Source of the DNA: Nonomuraea jabiensis
GTDB lineage: Bacteria > Actinomycetota > Actinomycetes > Streptosporangiales > Streptosporangiaceae
Reading direction: 5' to 3'
Assembly: GCF_014204795.1 (NCBI RefSeq)
Contig: NZ_JACHMB010000001.1
Span: 2,790,001 to 2,854,000 of the forward strand
Length of the DNA: 64,000 nt
Of the stretch, positions 44,012-54,103 are shown piece by piece (positions within the stretch are counted from its first letter, which is position 1; every line of letters begins with the position of its first letter). The notes under the pieces were generated by a model, which was not told where the DNA came from, searched no databases, and saw nothing but the letters and a program-made list of their open reading frames with translations. Both the position numbers and the translations under genes were made by a program.

Positions 44012-47000
44012 GTCGGCCCCGCGCATGCGGGGGTGTTCCCCAAGATCCCCGGAGCGGAGCTACATCTCCCGGGTCGGCCCCGCGCATGCGGGGGTGTTCC
44101 TTACTTTGGCGAGTTCTTCGGCGCTGGAATGGCGTCGGCCCCGCGCATGCGGGGGTGTTCCGCTGCATCGGGATATCGCGTTGGCCACCAGGTTGTCGGC
44201 CCCGCGCATGCGGGGGTGTTCCACATGGGGATGCCCCCGGGCCTGGGTGGGATGAGTCGGCCCCGCGCATGCGGGGGTGTTCCGCGTGATGCCGGTAGTC
44301 CAGCAGATGATCAAAGGTCGGCCCCGCGCATGCGGGGGTGTTCCGCTCGCGAAGAACGGCAGCGTAGGGACGCGAAGGTCGGCCCCGCGCATGCGGGGGT
44401 GTTCCTGCGGGATCGTGTACGTGCCGTCGTCGGCGACCGTCGGCCCCGCGCATGCGGGGGTGTTCCGGACAGCATGGCGATGCTGATCCGCATCATGGTG
44501 TCGGCCCCGCGCATGCGGGGGTGTTCCGCCATCGACCTGGCCGCCGTGGCCGGTCTGCACGTCGGCCCCGCGCATGCGGGGGTGTTCCGTCGTCAAGGCC
44601 GGGCTGCCCGAGGATCAGGCCGTCGGCCCCGCGCATGCGGGGGTGTTCCGAGGGGCTTTGATGGATCTATCCGAGGAGTAGAGTCGGCCCCGCGCATGCG
44701 GGGGTGTTCCGCCTTTGGCGACATGTTCGCGGGCTGGACGGTCGTCGGCCCCGCGCATGCGGGGGTGTTCCCGCAACCGCCCCGCCCACAACGCCGCCGA
44801 CGACGTCGGCCCCGCGCATGCGGGGGTGTTCCTCCACAAGGGCCTCATACGCTTGCCGGTCGTACGTCGGCCCCGCGCATGCGGGGGTGTTCCCTCCGCC
44901 GCGGTCTGCGCGGGGTCATGACCGGCGTCGGCCCCGCGCATGCGGGGGTGTTCCCCCGCGGGCACCACGGAAGCGGGTCCGAGCGCGGTCGGCCCCGCGC
45001 ATGCGGGGGTGTTCCGCCCAGCGAGCGCGTTCTGTTCCCGTCCGTCACGTCGGCCCCGCGCATGCGGGGGTGTTCCGCTTTCGCGGCTGATCCGGTCGGG
45101 CCGCCACGGGTCGGCCCCGCGCATGCGGGGGTGTTCCCCGGAGCGTTTGCGGGTTGATCAGTCATCACGCGTCGGCCCCGCGCATGCGGGGGTGTTCCGG
45201 CGGCCGACGAGTCCGTCACCTCGAGCACGACGTCGGCCCCGCGCATGCGGGGGTGTTCCACGCTCTGTCGCCGGCGGGCAGGACCGCGGCCGGTCGGCCC
45301 CGCGCATGCGGGGGTGTTCCCCACCCCGGCTGTCTGGTCGGGCTCGACTCCCTGTCGGCCCCGCGCATGCGGGGGTGTTCCTCCCCGCCTGGGCCGGCCC
45401 AGTGTTCGCCTCGAGTCGGCCCCGCGCATGCGGGGGTGTTCCCCGCCAGGCAGAGACATCGTCGTACAGACGGATGTCGGCCCCGCGCATGCGGGGGTGT
45501 TCCGGTGCTCGACGTCGCCAACAGCGGCGGCGGGGAGTCGGCCCCGCGCATGCGGGGGTGTTCCCACGATTTGAGGCAGCGACGGACCCGCCGTGATGTC
45601 GGCCCCGCGCATGCGGGGGTGTTCCGACCCTGGTCTGGCGCGCGGCCCTCCTCCGCATGTCGGCCCCGCGCATGCGGGGGTGTTCCGTCGCCGAACGCGT
45701 GGCGGATGAATTCGGCCAGGTCGGCCCCGCGCATGCGGGGGTGTTCCCCCACCCAGGGGCCCAGTCGTAGAAGGGTTCCGGTCGGCCCCGCGCATGCGGG
45801 GGTGTTCCTGCCCGTGCGACCAGGTCCCCGACTCGGCGCGTGTCGGCCCCGCGCATGCGGGGGGTGTTCCCCCGATCGAGCGCGGCAGCGAGGCCTTCGC
45901 CCGGTCGGCCCCGCGCATGCGGGGGTGTTCCGCGGCGCGACCTGATCGACGCGATCGAGACCGGGTCGGCCCCGCGCATGCGGGGGTGTTCCCGATCCCC
46001 GCCATGGCCGAGGCCTCTGTGACAGGTCGGCCCCGCGCATGCGGGGGTGTTCCTACCAGACCGGTCCAGTCCAGGTACGGATTGTCGTCGGCCCCGCGCA
46101 TGCGGGGGTGTTCCGGTGTCGATGTCGCCAGACAGCGCGGCCTTGAAGTCGGCCCCGCGCATGCGGGGGTGTTCCCGACGGTCCAGACGTCAAGGTCATC
46201 GTTCGAGCGTCGGCCCCGCGCATGCGGGGGTGTTCCGTACGCGACCGGAAACCGGCGGACGGCCTTGTGGTCGGCCCCGCGCATGCGGGGGTGTTCCGCG
46301 GCTGGAGTCGGAGGTGAGCACTTCGTCGGCGTCGGCCCCGCGCATGCGGGGGTGTTCCCGTCGCCACCGGTAACGACGTGGTGGGCGTCCAGTCGGCCCC
46401 GCGCATGCGGGGGTGTTCCGTTTCCTCGCTCGGTGCCGATTAACGAGCGTCCGTCGGCCCCGCGCATGCGGGGGTGTTCCGATGCTGGGTGGCACCCGTG
46501 GCTGATGACCAGCGTCGGCCCCGCGCATGCGGGGGTGTTCCGCCCGACGTCAAGACGCCCAAGGACGGCAGCGGGTCGGCCCCGCGCATGCGGGGGTGTT
46601 CCGTCCGGGATCTGTATGACCAGCTCATGCCGGAGGTCGGCCCCGTGCATGCGGGGGTGTTCCCCGGGCGCGACGCGGCGGCAAAAAGAAGTGATCGTCG
46701 GCCCCGCGCATGCGGGGGTGTTCCTCGCCAGTGTTCCGCCCAATGAGAAGTTCTGAGGTCGGCCCCGCGCATGCGGGGGTGTTCCGTCCCGCTAGTGCCA
46801 ATGCTCGAGGCTCGCCTTGTCGGCCCCGCGCATGCGGGGGTGTTCCCTCCTCAGCACCGGCGAATCCGAGCCGCCGACCGTCGGCCCCGCGCATGCGGGG
46901 GTGTTCCGCGGGCGGCGACTTTCGCCGCGAGCACGGGCAAGTCGGCCCCGCGCATGCGGGGGTGTTCCGCCCTTGCCGGCCTGCACGCCGGCGTCGAACA

Positions 47001-50000
47001 GGTCGGCCCCGCGCATGCGGGGGTGTTCCTTCCGGTCGCTGCCCAGGACAATGACTGCCCCGGTCGGCCCCGCGCATGCGGGGGTGTTCCGGACACGCGG
47101 CGCTACTACCGGCAGGCGGCGGAGTCGGCCCCGCGCATGCGGGGGTGTTCCACCCCTTCAGGGTTCATGTAGCCGGGCTTCGCGGTCGGCCCCGCGCATG
47201 CGGGGGTGTTCCTCAGTCTCTCTGCCGCGCGACCGCGGCATTCATGTCGGCCCCGCGCATGCGGGGGTGTTCCCCGCGTGGCCATTTTCCACGGGGTGGT
47301 ACCACCGTCGGCCCCGCGCATGCGGGGGTGTTCCCTGATCACGCAGCTTATGCAGGTCAAGGACCCGGTCGGCCCCGCGCATGCGGGGGTGTTCCGAATG
47401 ACAATAGAGTAGTGGGGTGCCTTCTTAGGTCGGCCCCGCGCATGCGGGGGTGTTCCGCGCTGGGCGACCACCATGAACGGGCACGTGGCGTCGGCCCCGC
47501 GCATGCGGGGGTGTTCCGCCGGCCAGCGCGCGGCCTGGCCGCTCTTGACCGTCGGCCCCGCGCATGCGGGGGTGTTCCGGGCATCACGGTCGAGGTGATC
47601 CAGCTCGACGCGTCGGCTCCGCGCATGCGGGGGTGTTCCGGAGGACCCGAAGGCCCGCACCGCGTACGACCGCGTCGGCCCCGCGCATGCGGGGGTGTTC
47701 CCACCGAGCGTCGCGGTCCTCTGCGTTTTGAGGAGTCGGCCCCGCGCATGCGGGGGTGTTCCCCGTCACGGGGTCGGGGTCAGAGTCGCGACCCGGTCGG
47801 CCCCGCGCATGCGGGGGTGTTCCGCACGCTGGCCCATTTCCAACGGGGACGAGGATGTCGGCCCCGCGCATGCGGGGGTGTTCCCCCCGGGGCAAGCCCG
47901 TCGTGCTCGTTGGGTGTCGGCCCCGCGCATGCGGGGGTGTTCCGTTCTCCCGGTTGGCCAAGGCCCAGAGCAGGAGGTCGGCCCCGCGCATGCGGGGGTG
48001 TTCCAGGCCCACTCTTTGCCATGTTTGTCCAGTTCGGGTCGGCCCCGCGCATGCGGGGGTGTTCCCGCTCGCCACCGCGATAACGACGGGAGGGGCGTGT
48101 CGGCCCCGCGCATGCGGGGGTGTTCCGTCGATGAAGTCGAACAGGACGGTGCCCGTGCCGTCGGCCCCGCGCATGCGGGGGTGTTCCGCGTTTCGCTGAA
48201 AAGTACAGGGGGAAATTCGGTCGGCCCCGCGCATGCGGGGGTGTTCCATGGCGTACGACACTTACGGGCTGAGAGTTGCCGTCGGCCCCGCGCATGCGGG
48301 GGTGTTCCTTGCTCGGGTTGTTGATCGCGGTCGTGTCCTGGGTCGGCCCCGCGCATGCGGGGGTGTTCCCCTCGAGCACACGATCATGCTCAACTGCAGT
48401 CCGTCGGCCCCGCGCATGCGGGGGTGTTCCCGCGATGATCGGCTGATACATCAACGATTCGAGGTCGGCCCCGCGAATGCGGGGGTGTTCCCTATCCCGA
48501 GAGTTGGTCCGCGCGATGCTCGCCGTCGGCCCCGCGCATGCGGGGGTGTTCCGACCGCCAAGCAGTACGAGCACATTGTGCCAGCGTCGGCCCCGCGCAT
48601 GCGGGGGTGTTCCCCTGGCGGGTCACCTCGGCGAGCCGGTTCTGCGGTCGGCCCCGCGCATGCGGGGGTGTTCCAGCACCCCGTACCACGGGGGCGAGTC
48701 CTTGCGCGTCGGCCCCGCGCATGCGGGGGTGTTCCGAGCTTTTCCCCGGAGGAGGAGGGGCCGGCCTTGTCGGCCCCGCGCATGCGGGGGTGTTCCGCGC
48801 TGACGTCCTGTCCTGCCCGACCCCCTGCGGTCGGCCCCGCGCATGCGGGGGTGTTCCCGTCAGCGTCCGGCCGTACTGCGTGCTTTGCGAGTCGGCCCCG
48901 CGCATGCGGGGGTGTTCCGGTCGAATCGGCTGTAAAGGGACAGGGAGAGACGTCGGCCCCGCGCATGCGGGGGTGTTCCGATCGGCGACATGGACCGGGC
49001 CGCGCAGGCCCCGCGCAGGCGGGGGTGTTCCTCCGCATCGTCGCCGTCCCCGAGGGCGGCGTGCAGTCGGCCCCGCGCATGCGGGGGTGTTCCGTTCTCT
49101 GAGTACGCCCACCTGTACGAGTGGGGGTCGGCCCCGCGCATGCGGGGGTGTTCCGTACGGCATCTCGTACGCCACAGTGCTGCCTGGGTCGGCCCCGCGC
49201 ATGCGGGGGTGTTCCGTTTCCTCGCTCGGTGCCGATTAACGAGCGTCCGTCGGCCCCGCGCATGCGGGGGTGTTCCGGCGTTGAGATTGGCGATGTGCTC
49301 GGGAAGGTAGTCGGCCCCGCGCATGCGGGGGTGTTCCCCCTGTTCGACGCGCATGCGGGGGTGTTCCGAGCGTCATTCGCTGGGATTCCGTTGAGGAGCT
49401 GTCGGCCCCGCGCATGCGGGGGTGTTCCCTGGGGTCTCAACGAGCAGCTCCTAGCGCTGACGTCGGCCCCGCGCATGCGGGGGTGTTCCACGATCAGGCC
49501 AGCGCGGCAGGATGATCGGGTGGTCGGCCCCGCGCATTCGGGGGTGTTCCGGACGCCAACAACGTCTACATCTGGCAGGCCGGGTCGGCCCCGCGCATGC
49601 GGGGGTGTTCCCGTCGCTTTCCCCTTTGGCCGCCGCCCTCGGGCGTCGGCCCCGCGCATGCGGGGGTGTTCCCACCTACGTGCCCCCGGGCACGCACACG
49701 GTGACGTCGGCCCCGCGCATGCGGGGGTGTTCCCCGGCCTCGGCTGTTCTCGTACAGCTTGCGCCGGTCGGCCCCGCGCATGCGGGGGTGTTCCCCAGGA
49801 CACGATGTCCTTGATCCATTGGACGCCGTCGGCCCCGCGCATGCGGGGGTGTTCCGCACGTCGCCCCGAGCGCGATGCCCGGGACGGTGTCGGCCCCGCG
49901 AATGCGGGGGTGTTCCGCCCGCCAGCACCGACACGTCCATCACCACGGAGTCGGCCCCGCGCATGCGGGGGTGTTCCAATCTGCCGGAAGAAGTAGTCGG

Positions 50001-51437
50001 TGCCCTGCTGGTCGGCCCCGCGCATGCGGGGGTGTTCCGTACGCCCTGCGGTGCGCCTTCCTGGCGCTCGGGTCGGCCCCGCGCATGCGGGGGTGTTCCG
50101 TGGCTGGCGGACGTGAAGCGGGAATGGACCTTGTCGGCCCCGCGCATGCGGGGGTGTTCCTCTCAACGCGGGGTCAGTAGCGCGTACGGGGCGGTCGGCC
50201 CCGCGCATGCGGGGGTGTTCCGCCGTCCGCGTTGCCGCCGGGCGCCGCCCAGGCGTCGGCCCCGCGCATGCGGGGGTGTTCCCAGGCGATGCAGCGCCTC
50301 ACGGACCTGCACGACGTCGGCCCCGCGCATGCGGGTGTGTTCCGCTATCCAGCTAGCTTGTAGGTGATCCACATGCGTCGGCCCCGCGCATGCGGGGGTG
50401 TTCCTGTGAGACGGCTAGCCCGCCCCACTGTCGCCCGGTCGGCCCCGCGCATGCGGGGGTGTTCCGAGCGAGTCCTGGGCCCGGGTGGTGAGGGGTTCGT
50501 CGGCCCCACGCATGCGGGGGTGTTCCGCGCATCAACGGGTTCGTGGATCGGGCCGGCCGGTCGGCCCCGCGCATGCGGGGGTGTTCCAGAGCCAGCGCCG
50601 TTGGCAAGCGTGCGGATCACGTCGGCCCCGCGTATGCGGGGATGTTCCGGGGACGTACCCATGGCCAGACCCCATGTTGGTGTCGGCCCCGCGCATGCGG
50701 GGGTGTTCCGCATTGCCCCGGGTGCGAGGGCCACGTGGCCGCGTCGGCCCCGCGCATGCGGGGGGTGTTCCTGGGACGCTGACCCTGGCCGAGGACGAGA
50801 CCGGGTCGGCCCCGCGCATGCGGGGGTGTTCCCGCGGACGGCACGGTCAAGTGGCGTGCGCTGGAGTCGGCCCCGCGCATGCGGGGGTGTTCCGCCGTCG
50901 GGGGACAATCTCGCGCGGCTCGTCGCGTCGGCCCCGCGCATGCGGGGGTGTTCCCCCGCTCAGGGGCGGGTGCCTGGGGTGGAGCTCGTCGGCCCCGCGC
51001 ATGCGGGGGTGTTCCGTAGTAGACGCCATATCACGCCGTTCCATCCGTGTCGCCCCCGCGCATGCGGGGGCGTTCCGCCCCCGGGCCGGGATCGCGGCCC
51101 GGTAGAGGAGGTCGGCCCCGCGCATTCGGGGATGTTCCGGCCCGTGCGACGTGCAGTGTGGTACCGGCATCGTCGGCCCCGCGCATGCGGGGGTGTTCCG
51201 GCGATCGGCAACATCGCTGAGGCTATGGCCCCGTCGGCCCCGCGTATGCGGGGGTGTTCCGGATCCGGAGGACTACCTGGTCGGACAGTCCATGTCGGCC
51301 CCGCACATGCGGGGGTGTTCCGTACCACGCGGGCGCGAAGGTGGACCGATCGAAGTCGGCCCGCGCATGCGGGGTGTTCCCTGGGCGCGTCTCGTAGAAG
51401 GGCGTGCCGAGGTCGGCCCCGCGCATGCGGGTGTTCC
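44012..51437 (+). CRISPR. type I-E CRISPR array 2, about 123 repeats
   Basis: The 28-bp repeat differs from array 1 only at position 15 (T instead of C, in the hairpin loop GCAT). Period is 61 with 33-bp spacers. Irregular units: a 29-bp repeat at 45842, a 31-bp spacer at 47885-47915, a short unit with an altered repeat start at 48952-49031, and a repeat lacking its first nine bases after an 11-base spacer (49338-49367). The right end decays from about 51046 (TCGCCC, GCATTCG, shortened 27- and 26-bp repeats). One 33-bp spacer occurs twice, 2.8 kb apart (46420-46452 and 49216-49248). Confidence 0.98.
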
Positions 51438-51492
51438 GCTCCAGGCGGCAGTCATGGCCGGGTCACCAACGTCATGCTTGGTATCCGCTATG

Positions 51493-52173
51493 TCACGCGG
51501 CAGTGGAGTGATCGCGCCCTGCGAGCTTCCCTTCAAGACCAATTCGCTTGATCCAACGTCCCCACCGAGCACTCCGCGCGAACTGCTCAGCGATAACCCG
51601 GCCCGACGGGAGCGCCCCATCAGGAAGGCGATTCGCCAGAGCCCACCGCCAAGCGGTTCGACGGAGATCTTCCCTCCCGAACTCATCAGGACCCGCTTGC
51701 TCTGGCGAATCGTGGTCATAGACCCCGACAGGTTCCGGATCCCTTGCCACCTCGCCCTGCGCCCCAACTGGCTCTTGGGCGGAAGCTTGACGGATCTGGG
51801 ACATCAAGAGCTCGTAACTGCCGATCAAAGCGGCGCTTGGCCAAGCGGCGATGATGCGACCGATCAGGCTCGGATCGGCGACGGCGATGTTGGCTCCGAG
51901 GCTGGCGAGGCTGCCGATCAGCAACATGGTCCAAGCCAGCAACCCGCCACGGGATCCGTACCGGTTGCCCAGGAGAATGGACATTGAGGCGACGACGATC
52001 GTGCCGTCGACCGCGAGCGGGATGAGCACCGCCGCCACATGATCCTCACCGTGGCGGAGGCACAGCTCGTGCATGTGCCGGAACGATACGACCGCCGCGA
52101 TGGTTGCGAGAAGCAGGACTCCTGTGATCGTCGTACGGTGAATGCGGCGCACAGCTCGCATGTTCGTCTCCAT
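51493..52173 (-). CDS. DUF2637 domain protein (SpdB-like)
   Basis: The product is 226 aa. Four hydrophobic helices fill the first 120 residues (ITGVLLLATIAAVVSFRH, VAAVLIPLAVDGTIVVASM, LAWTMLLIGSLASLGANIA), followed by an acidic linker and a C-terminal helix-turn-helix-like part (LPSGRVIAEQFARSARWGRW). DUF2637 proteins resemble the plasmid spread proteins of actinomycete conjugative elements. It lies just inside the right attachment site, so it is the last gene of the island and a sign of a conjugative-element origin. Confidence 0.82.
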   Translation of the reverse strand: METNMRAVRRIHRTTITGVLLLATIAAVVSFRHMHELCLRHGEDHVAAVLIPLAVDGTIVVASMSILLGNRYGSRGGLLAWTMLLIGSLASLGANIAVADPSLIGRIIAAWPSAALIGSYELLMSQIRQASAQEPVGAQGEVARDPEPVGVYDHDSPEQAGPDEFGREDLRRTAWRWALANRLPDGALPSGRVIAEQFARSARWGRWIKRIGLEGKLAGRDHSTAA

Positions 52174-52245
52174 AGCTGCTCAACCCTCCCGACCTGGGAG
52201 AACGAGTGTGGTGGAGGCGCTGAAGGGCATGTACTTATCGAGTGT

Positions 52246-52263
52246 GTCCCCCCTCGGACACAG
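52246..52263. repeat. right attachment-site core (attR)
   Basis: GTCCCCCCTCGGACACAG is identical to 25755-25772 at the tRNA-Leu end. No tRNA surrounds it here, as expected for the far end of an insertion into a tRNA 3' end. Confidence 0.85.
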
Positions 52264-52274
52264 GATTACTCCAT

Positions 52275-52304
52275 AAAGGGCTCGCTCTCCGGAGCGGGCT
52301 CTTT
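52275..52304. terminator. terminator hairpin next to attR, probable original tRNA-Leu terminator
   Basis: AAAGGGCTCGCTC pairs with GAGCGGGCTCTTT (one G-G mismatch) around TCCG, 12 bases past the att core. Read with the tRNA it would lie directly behind the tRNA 3' end before insertion. Confidence 0.65.
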
Positions 52305-52429
52305 AGCGTTGAGCCCACTCACGACGCGGGTCTGCGCATCTCGAGATCTGGCGCTCGTGTACCCGTGACGGCCCCGGTAACCTCCCGCTCACCCAATGCG
52401 AGTCCATCCGACGCCCGCAAAGCCACACC

Positions 52430-52722
52430 GAAGTAGCCCTGCGAGCAGCTAGATGCGCGTGCCGCCGTCCCGGGTCGACGAGCAGCTCGAATTCGGATCG
52501 GCCGGCGCGGTCAGCAGCGCGGCGGCCTTGCGGTCGCTCGGTCCACGGCAGCCGCCGCGGGCACCCGATGTCGACGAGCTCGGTCACGATCACGCCTTGG
52601 CCCGCGATCAAGCTCTGCACCACCTCGCGCTGCCACCCACAGCAGGAGACCGGATCCTGGAAATCCTCAGTGGACGTGCGCCCGTAAAGGGCGAGCCGCA
52701 ACGGCTCATCCTTCGCGTCCAT
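52430..52722 (-). pseudogene. serine recombinase N-terminal remnant
   Basis: ATG at 52722. The first 60 residues are a resolvase-type catalytic domain: LRLALYGRTSTEDFQDPVS (the Ser of GRTST is the nucleophile), WQREVV, and GVIVTELVDIGCPRRLPW. After LPWTERP the frame shifts; the next frame reads AAALLTAPADPN, as expected of the family, for about ten residues and then stops. The rest is absent. It lies outside the right attachment site. Confidence 0.75.
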
Positions 52723-52925
52723 ACATCGCGAGATGATGCCCCTGCTTCTGCCTTCACCACATGGGCCCGTCCGTGGTGTGGCTCACCTGGTGAGCGTGAC
52801 GCGTTGTTCACGATCACTGGCGTCGTTCGCCTGACGACCCTCGGGGTGGCCCTGAGCTGGTCATTTCTCGGAAAGGCGGCACTCTTCACGAGGTGTGGGT
52901 TGAGGTGCGGCGTTAACGTCGCCGC

Positions 52926-53591
52926 ATGGGGATCGACGTGGTGCTGCCCTGCCTGAACGAGGCGGCGGCCCTTCCGTGGGTGCTCGGGCGGATGCCGGAC
53001 GGCTTTCGCCCGATCGTGGTCGACAACGGCTCGACCGACGGATCCGCGAAGATCGCGGTCGGGCTCGGCGCCACGGTGGTGTGCGAGCCCCACCGCGGGT
53101 TCGGCGCGGCCTGCCATGCGGGCCTCGTGGCCGCGGTCTCGGACGTCGTGTGCTTCATGGACGCCGATGCGTCGCTTGACCCGCAACAGCTGCCCCGGGT
53201 GAGCGGACCTGTCGTGGCCGGCGAGGCCGATCTCGTCCTCGGCCGCCGTGTCCTCCGGCCGGGCGCGTCATGGCCGGTGCATGCCCGGCTGGGCAACGCG
53301 ATGCTGGCCCGGAGGCTGCGCCGCCGTACCAGTGCCTCGCTGCACGACCTGGGGCCGATGCGGGCGTGCGGGCGCGTGGCGCTGCTCCGGCTGGAGCTCG
53401 TCGACCGGCGTTTCGGCTATCCGCTGGAGATGGTGCTGCGTGCCGGGGCGGCGGGCTGGCGCATTCGGGAGACTGAGGTGGACTACCTGCCCCGCGAGGG
53501 CCGGTCAAAGGTGACCGGCACGGTACGCGGCACCCTGCGGGCGATCGGCGACATGCGCCGGGTCATGGCTCGTCGGGATGGAGCCGCGTGA
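52926..53591 (+). CDS. family 2 glycosyltransferase
   Basis: The product is 221 aa with a GT-A fold: VVLPCLNEAAALPWVLGRM, IVVDNGSTDGSAKIA, and the metal-binding DADASLDP. A basic C-terminal half (RRLRRRTSASLHDLGPMRA) and VDYLPREGRSKVTGT match the dolichyl-phosphate-mannose-synthase-like group. It starts a plus-strand cluster and overlaps the next gene (GTGA), so translation is coupled. The sugar and acceptor are unknown. Confidence 0.9.
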   Translation: MGIDVVLPCLNEAAALPWVLGRMPDGFRPIVVDNGSTDGSAKIAVGLGATVVCEPHRGFGAACHAGLVAAVSDVVCFMDADASLDPQQLPRVSGPVVAGEADLVLGRRVLRPGASWPVHARLGNAMLARRLRRRTSASLHDLGPMRACGRVALLRLELVDRRFGYPLEMVLRAGAAGWRIRETEVDYLPREGRSKVTGTVRGTLRAIGDMRRVMARRDGAA

Positions 53592-54103
53592 GTCCGGAGG
53601 ACGGCCGGGACGGCGACGGCCGCCCCCAGATCGTTGTGATCGCGAAGGAGCCCGTGCCCGGAAGGGTCAAGACGCGGCTCGTTCCCCCTCTTACCCCCGG
53701 TGAGGCCGCCACGCTGGCCGCCGCCTTCGAGGACACCCACAGGCTGCGGCCCACCCCCATCGTGCTCATTGGCATGGACACCCCGCAGGTCTCCCCCGGC
53801 CTGCTGGTCGACGCCGTGTCTCTGCTCGCCGGCCACGACGCGGTGTTCGGCCCGGCGGCCGACGGCGGCTTCTGGCTGCTCGGACTGCGCGCGCCCGATC
53901 CCGCGATGCTGCTCGGCGTACCGATGTCAGAGCCGGCCACCGGCGAGGTCCAGCTGCGAAGGCTCAGGAAGGCAGGGATGAGCGTCGCCTTGATGCCGTG
54001 CCTGACCGATGTGGACACCATCACGGACGCGATCGAGGTGGCGGCGCTGGTTCCGGGGTCGCGCTACGCCGCCGCGCTCGCCGGGATCGGAGCACCACGA
54101 TGA
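53588..54103 (+). CDS. TIGR04282/DUF2064 glycosyltransferase-like protein, internally shortened
   Basis: The product is 171 aa. Family blocks: VVIAKEPVPGRVKTRLVPPL, VLIGMDTPQVSPGLL, DAVFGPAADGGFWLLGLR and CLTDVDTITDA. Compared with the paralogue at 58786-59412, about 49 residues are missing in frame between TLAAA and FEDTHRLRP, where the paralogue has the SGLDERLAAAF stretch. The P-loop-like N-terminus and the acidic GMDTPQ are intact, but the fold's central strands are lost, so activity is doubtful. GTG start overlaps the preceding stop. Confidence 0.85.
   Translation: MSPEDGRDGDGRPQIVVIAKEPVPGRVKTRLVPPLTPGEAATLAAAFEDTHRLRPTPIVLIGMDTPQVSPGLLVDAVSLLAGHDAVFGPAADGGFWLLGLRAPDPAMLLGVPMSEPATGEVQLRRLRKAGMSVALMPCLTDVDTITDAIEVAALVPGSRYAAALAGIGAPR

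Noticed and set aside
30962..51437. Long open frames on both strands through both CRISPR arrays (for example 31009-31908, 44845-46743, 48451-50208)
   Set aside because: They are translations of the repeat (periodic NTPACAGPT, EHPRVRGAD, GTPPHARGR). Spacing of 61 bases cycles the frame through all three, which leaves few stops. No ribosome sites or families.
25770..52722. The two integrase fragments as one gene split by the CRISPR island
   Set aside because: The N-terminal piece lies outside the right attachment site and has its own frameshift, and nothing shows that the two come from the same protein. Kept as separate remnants.
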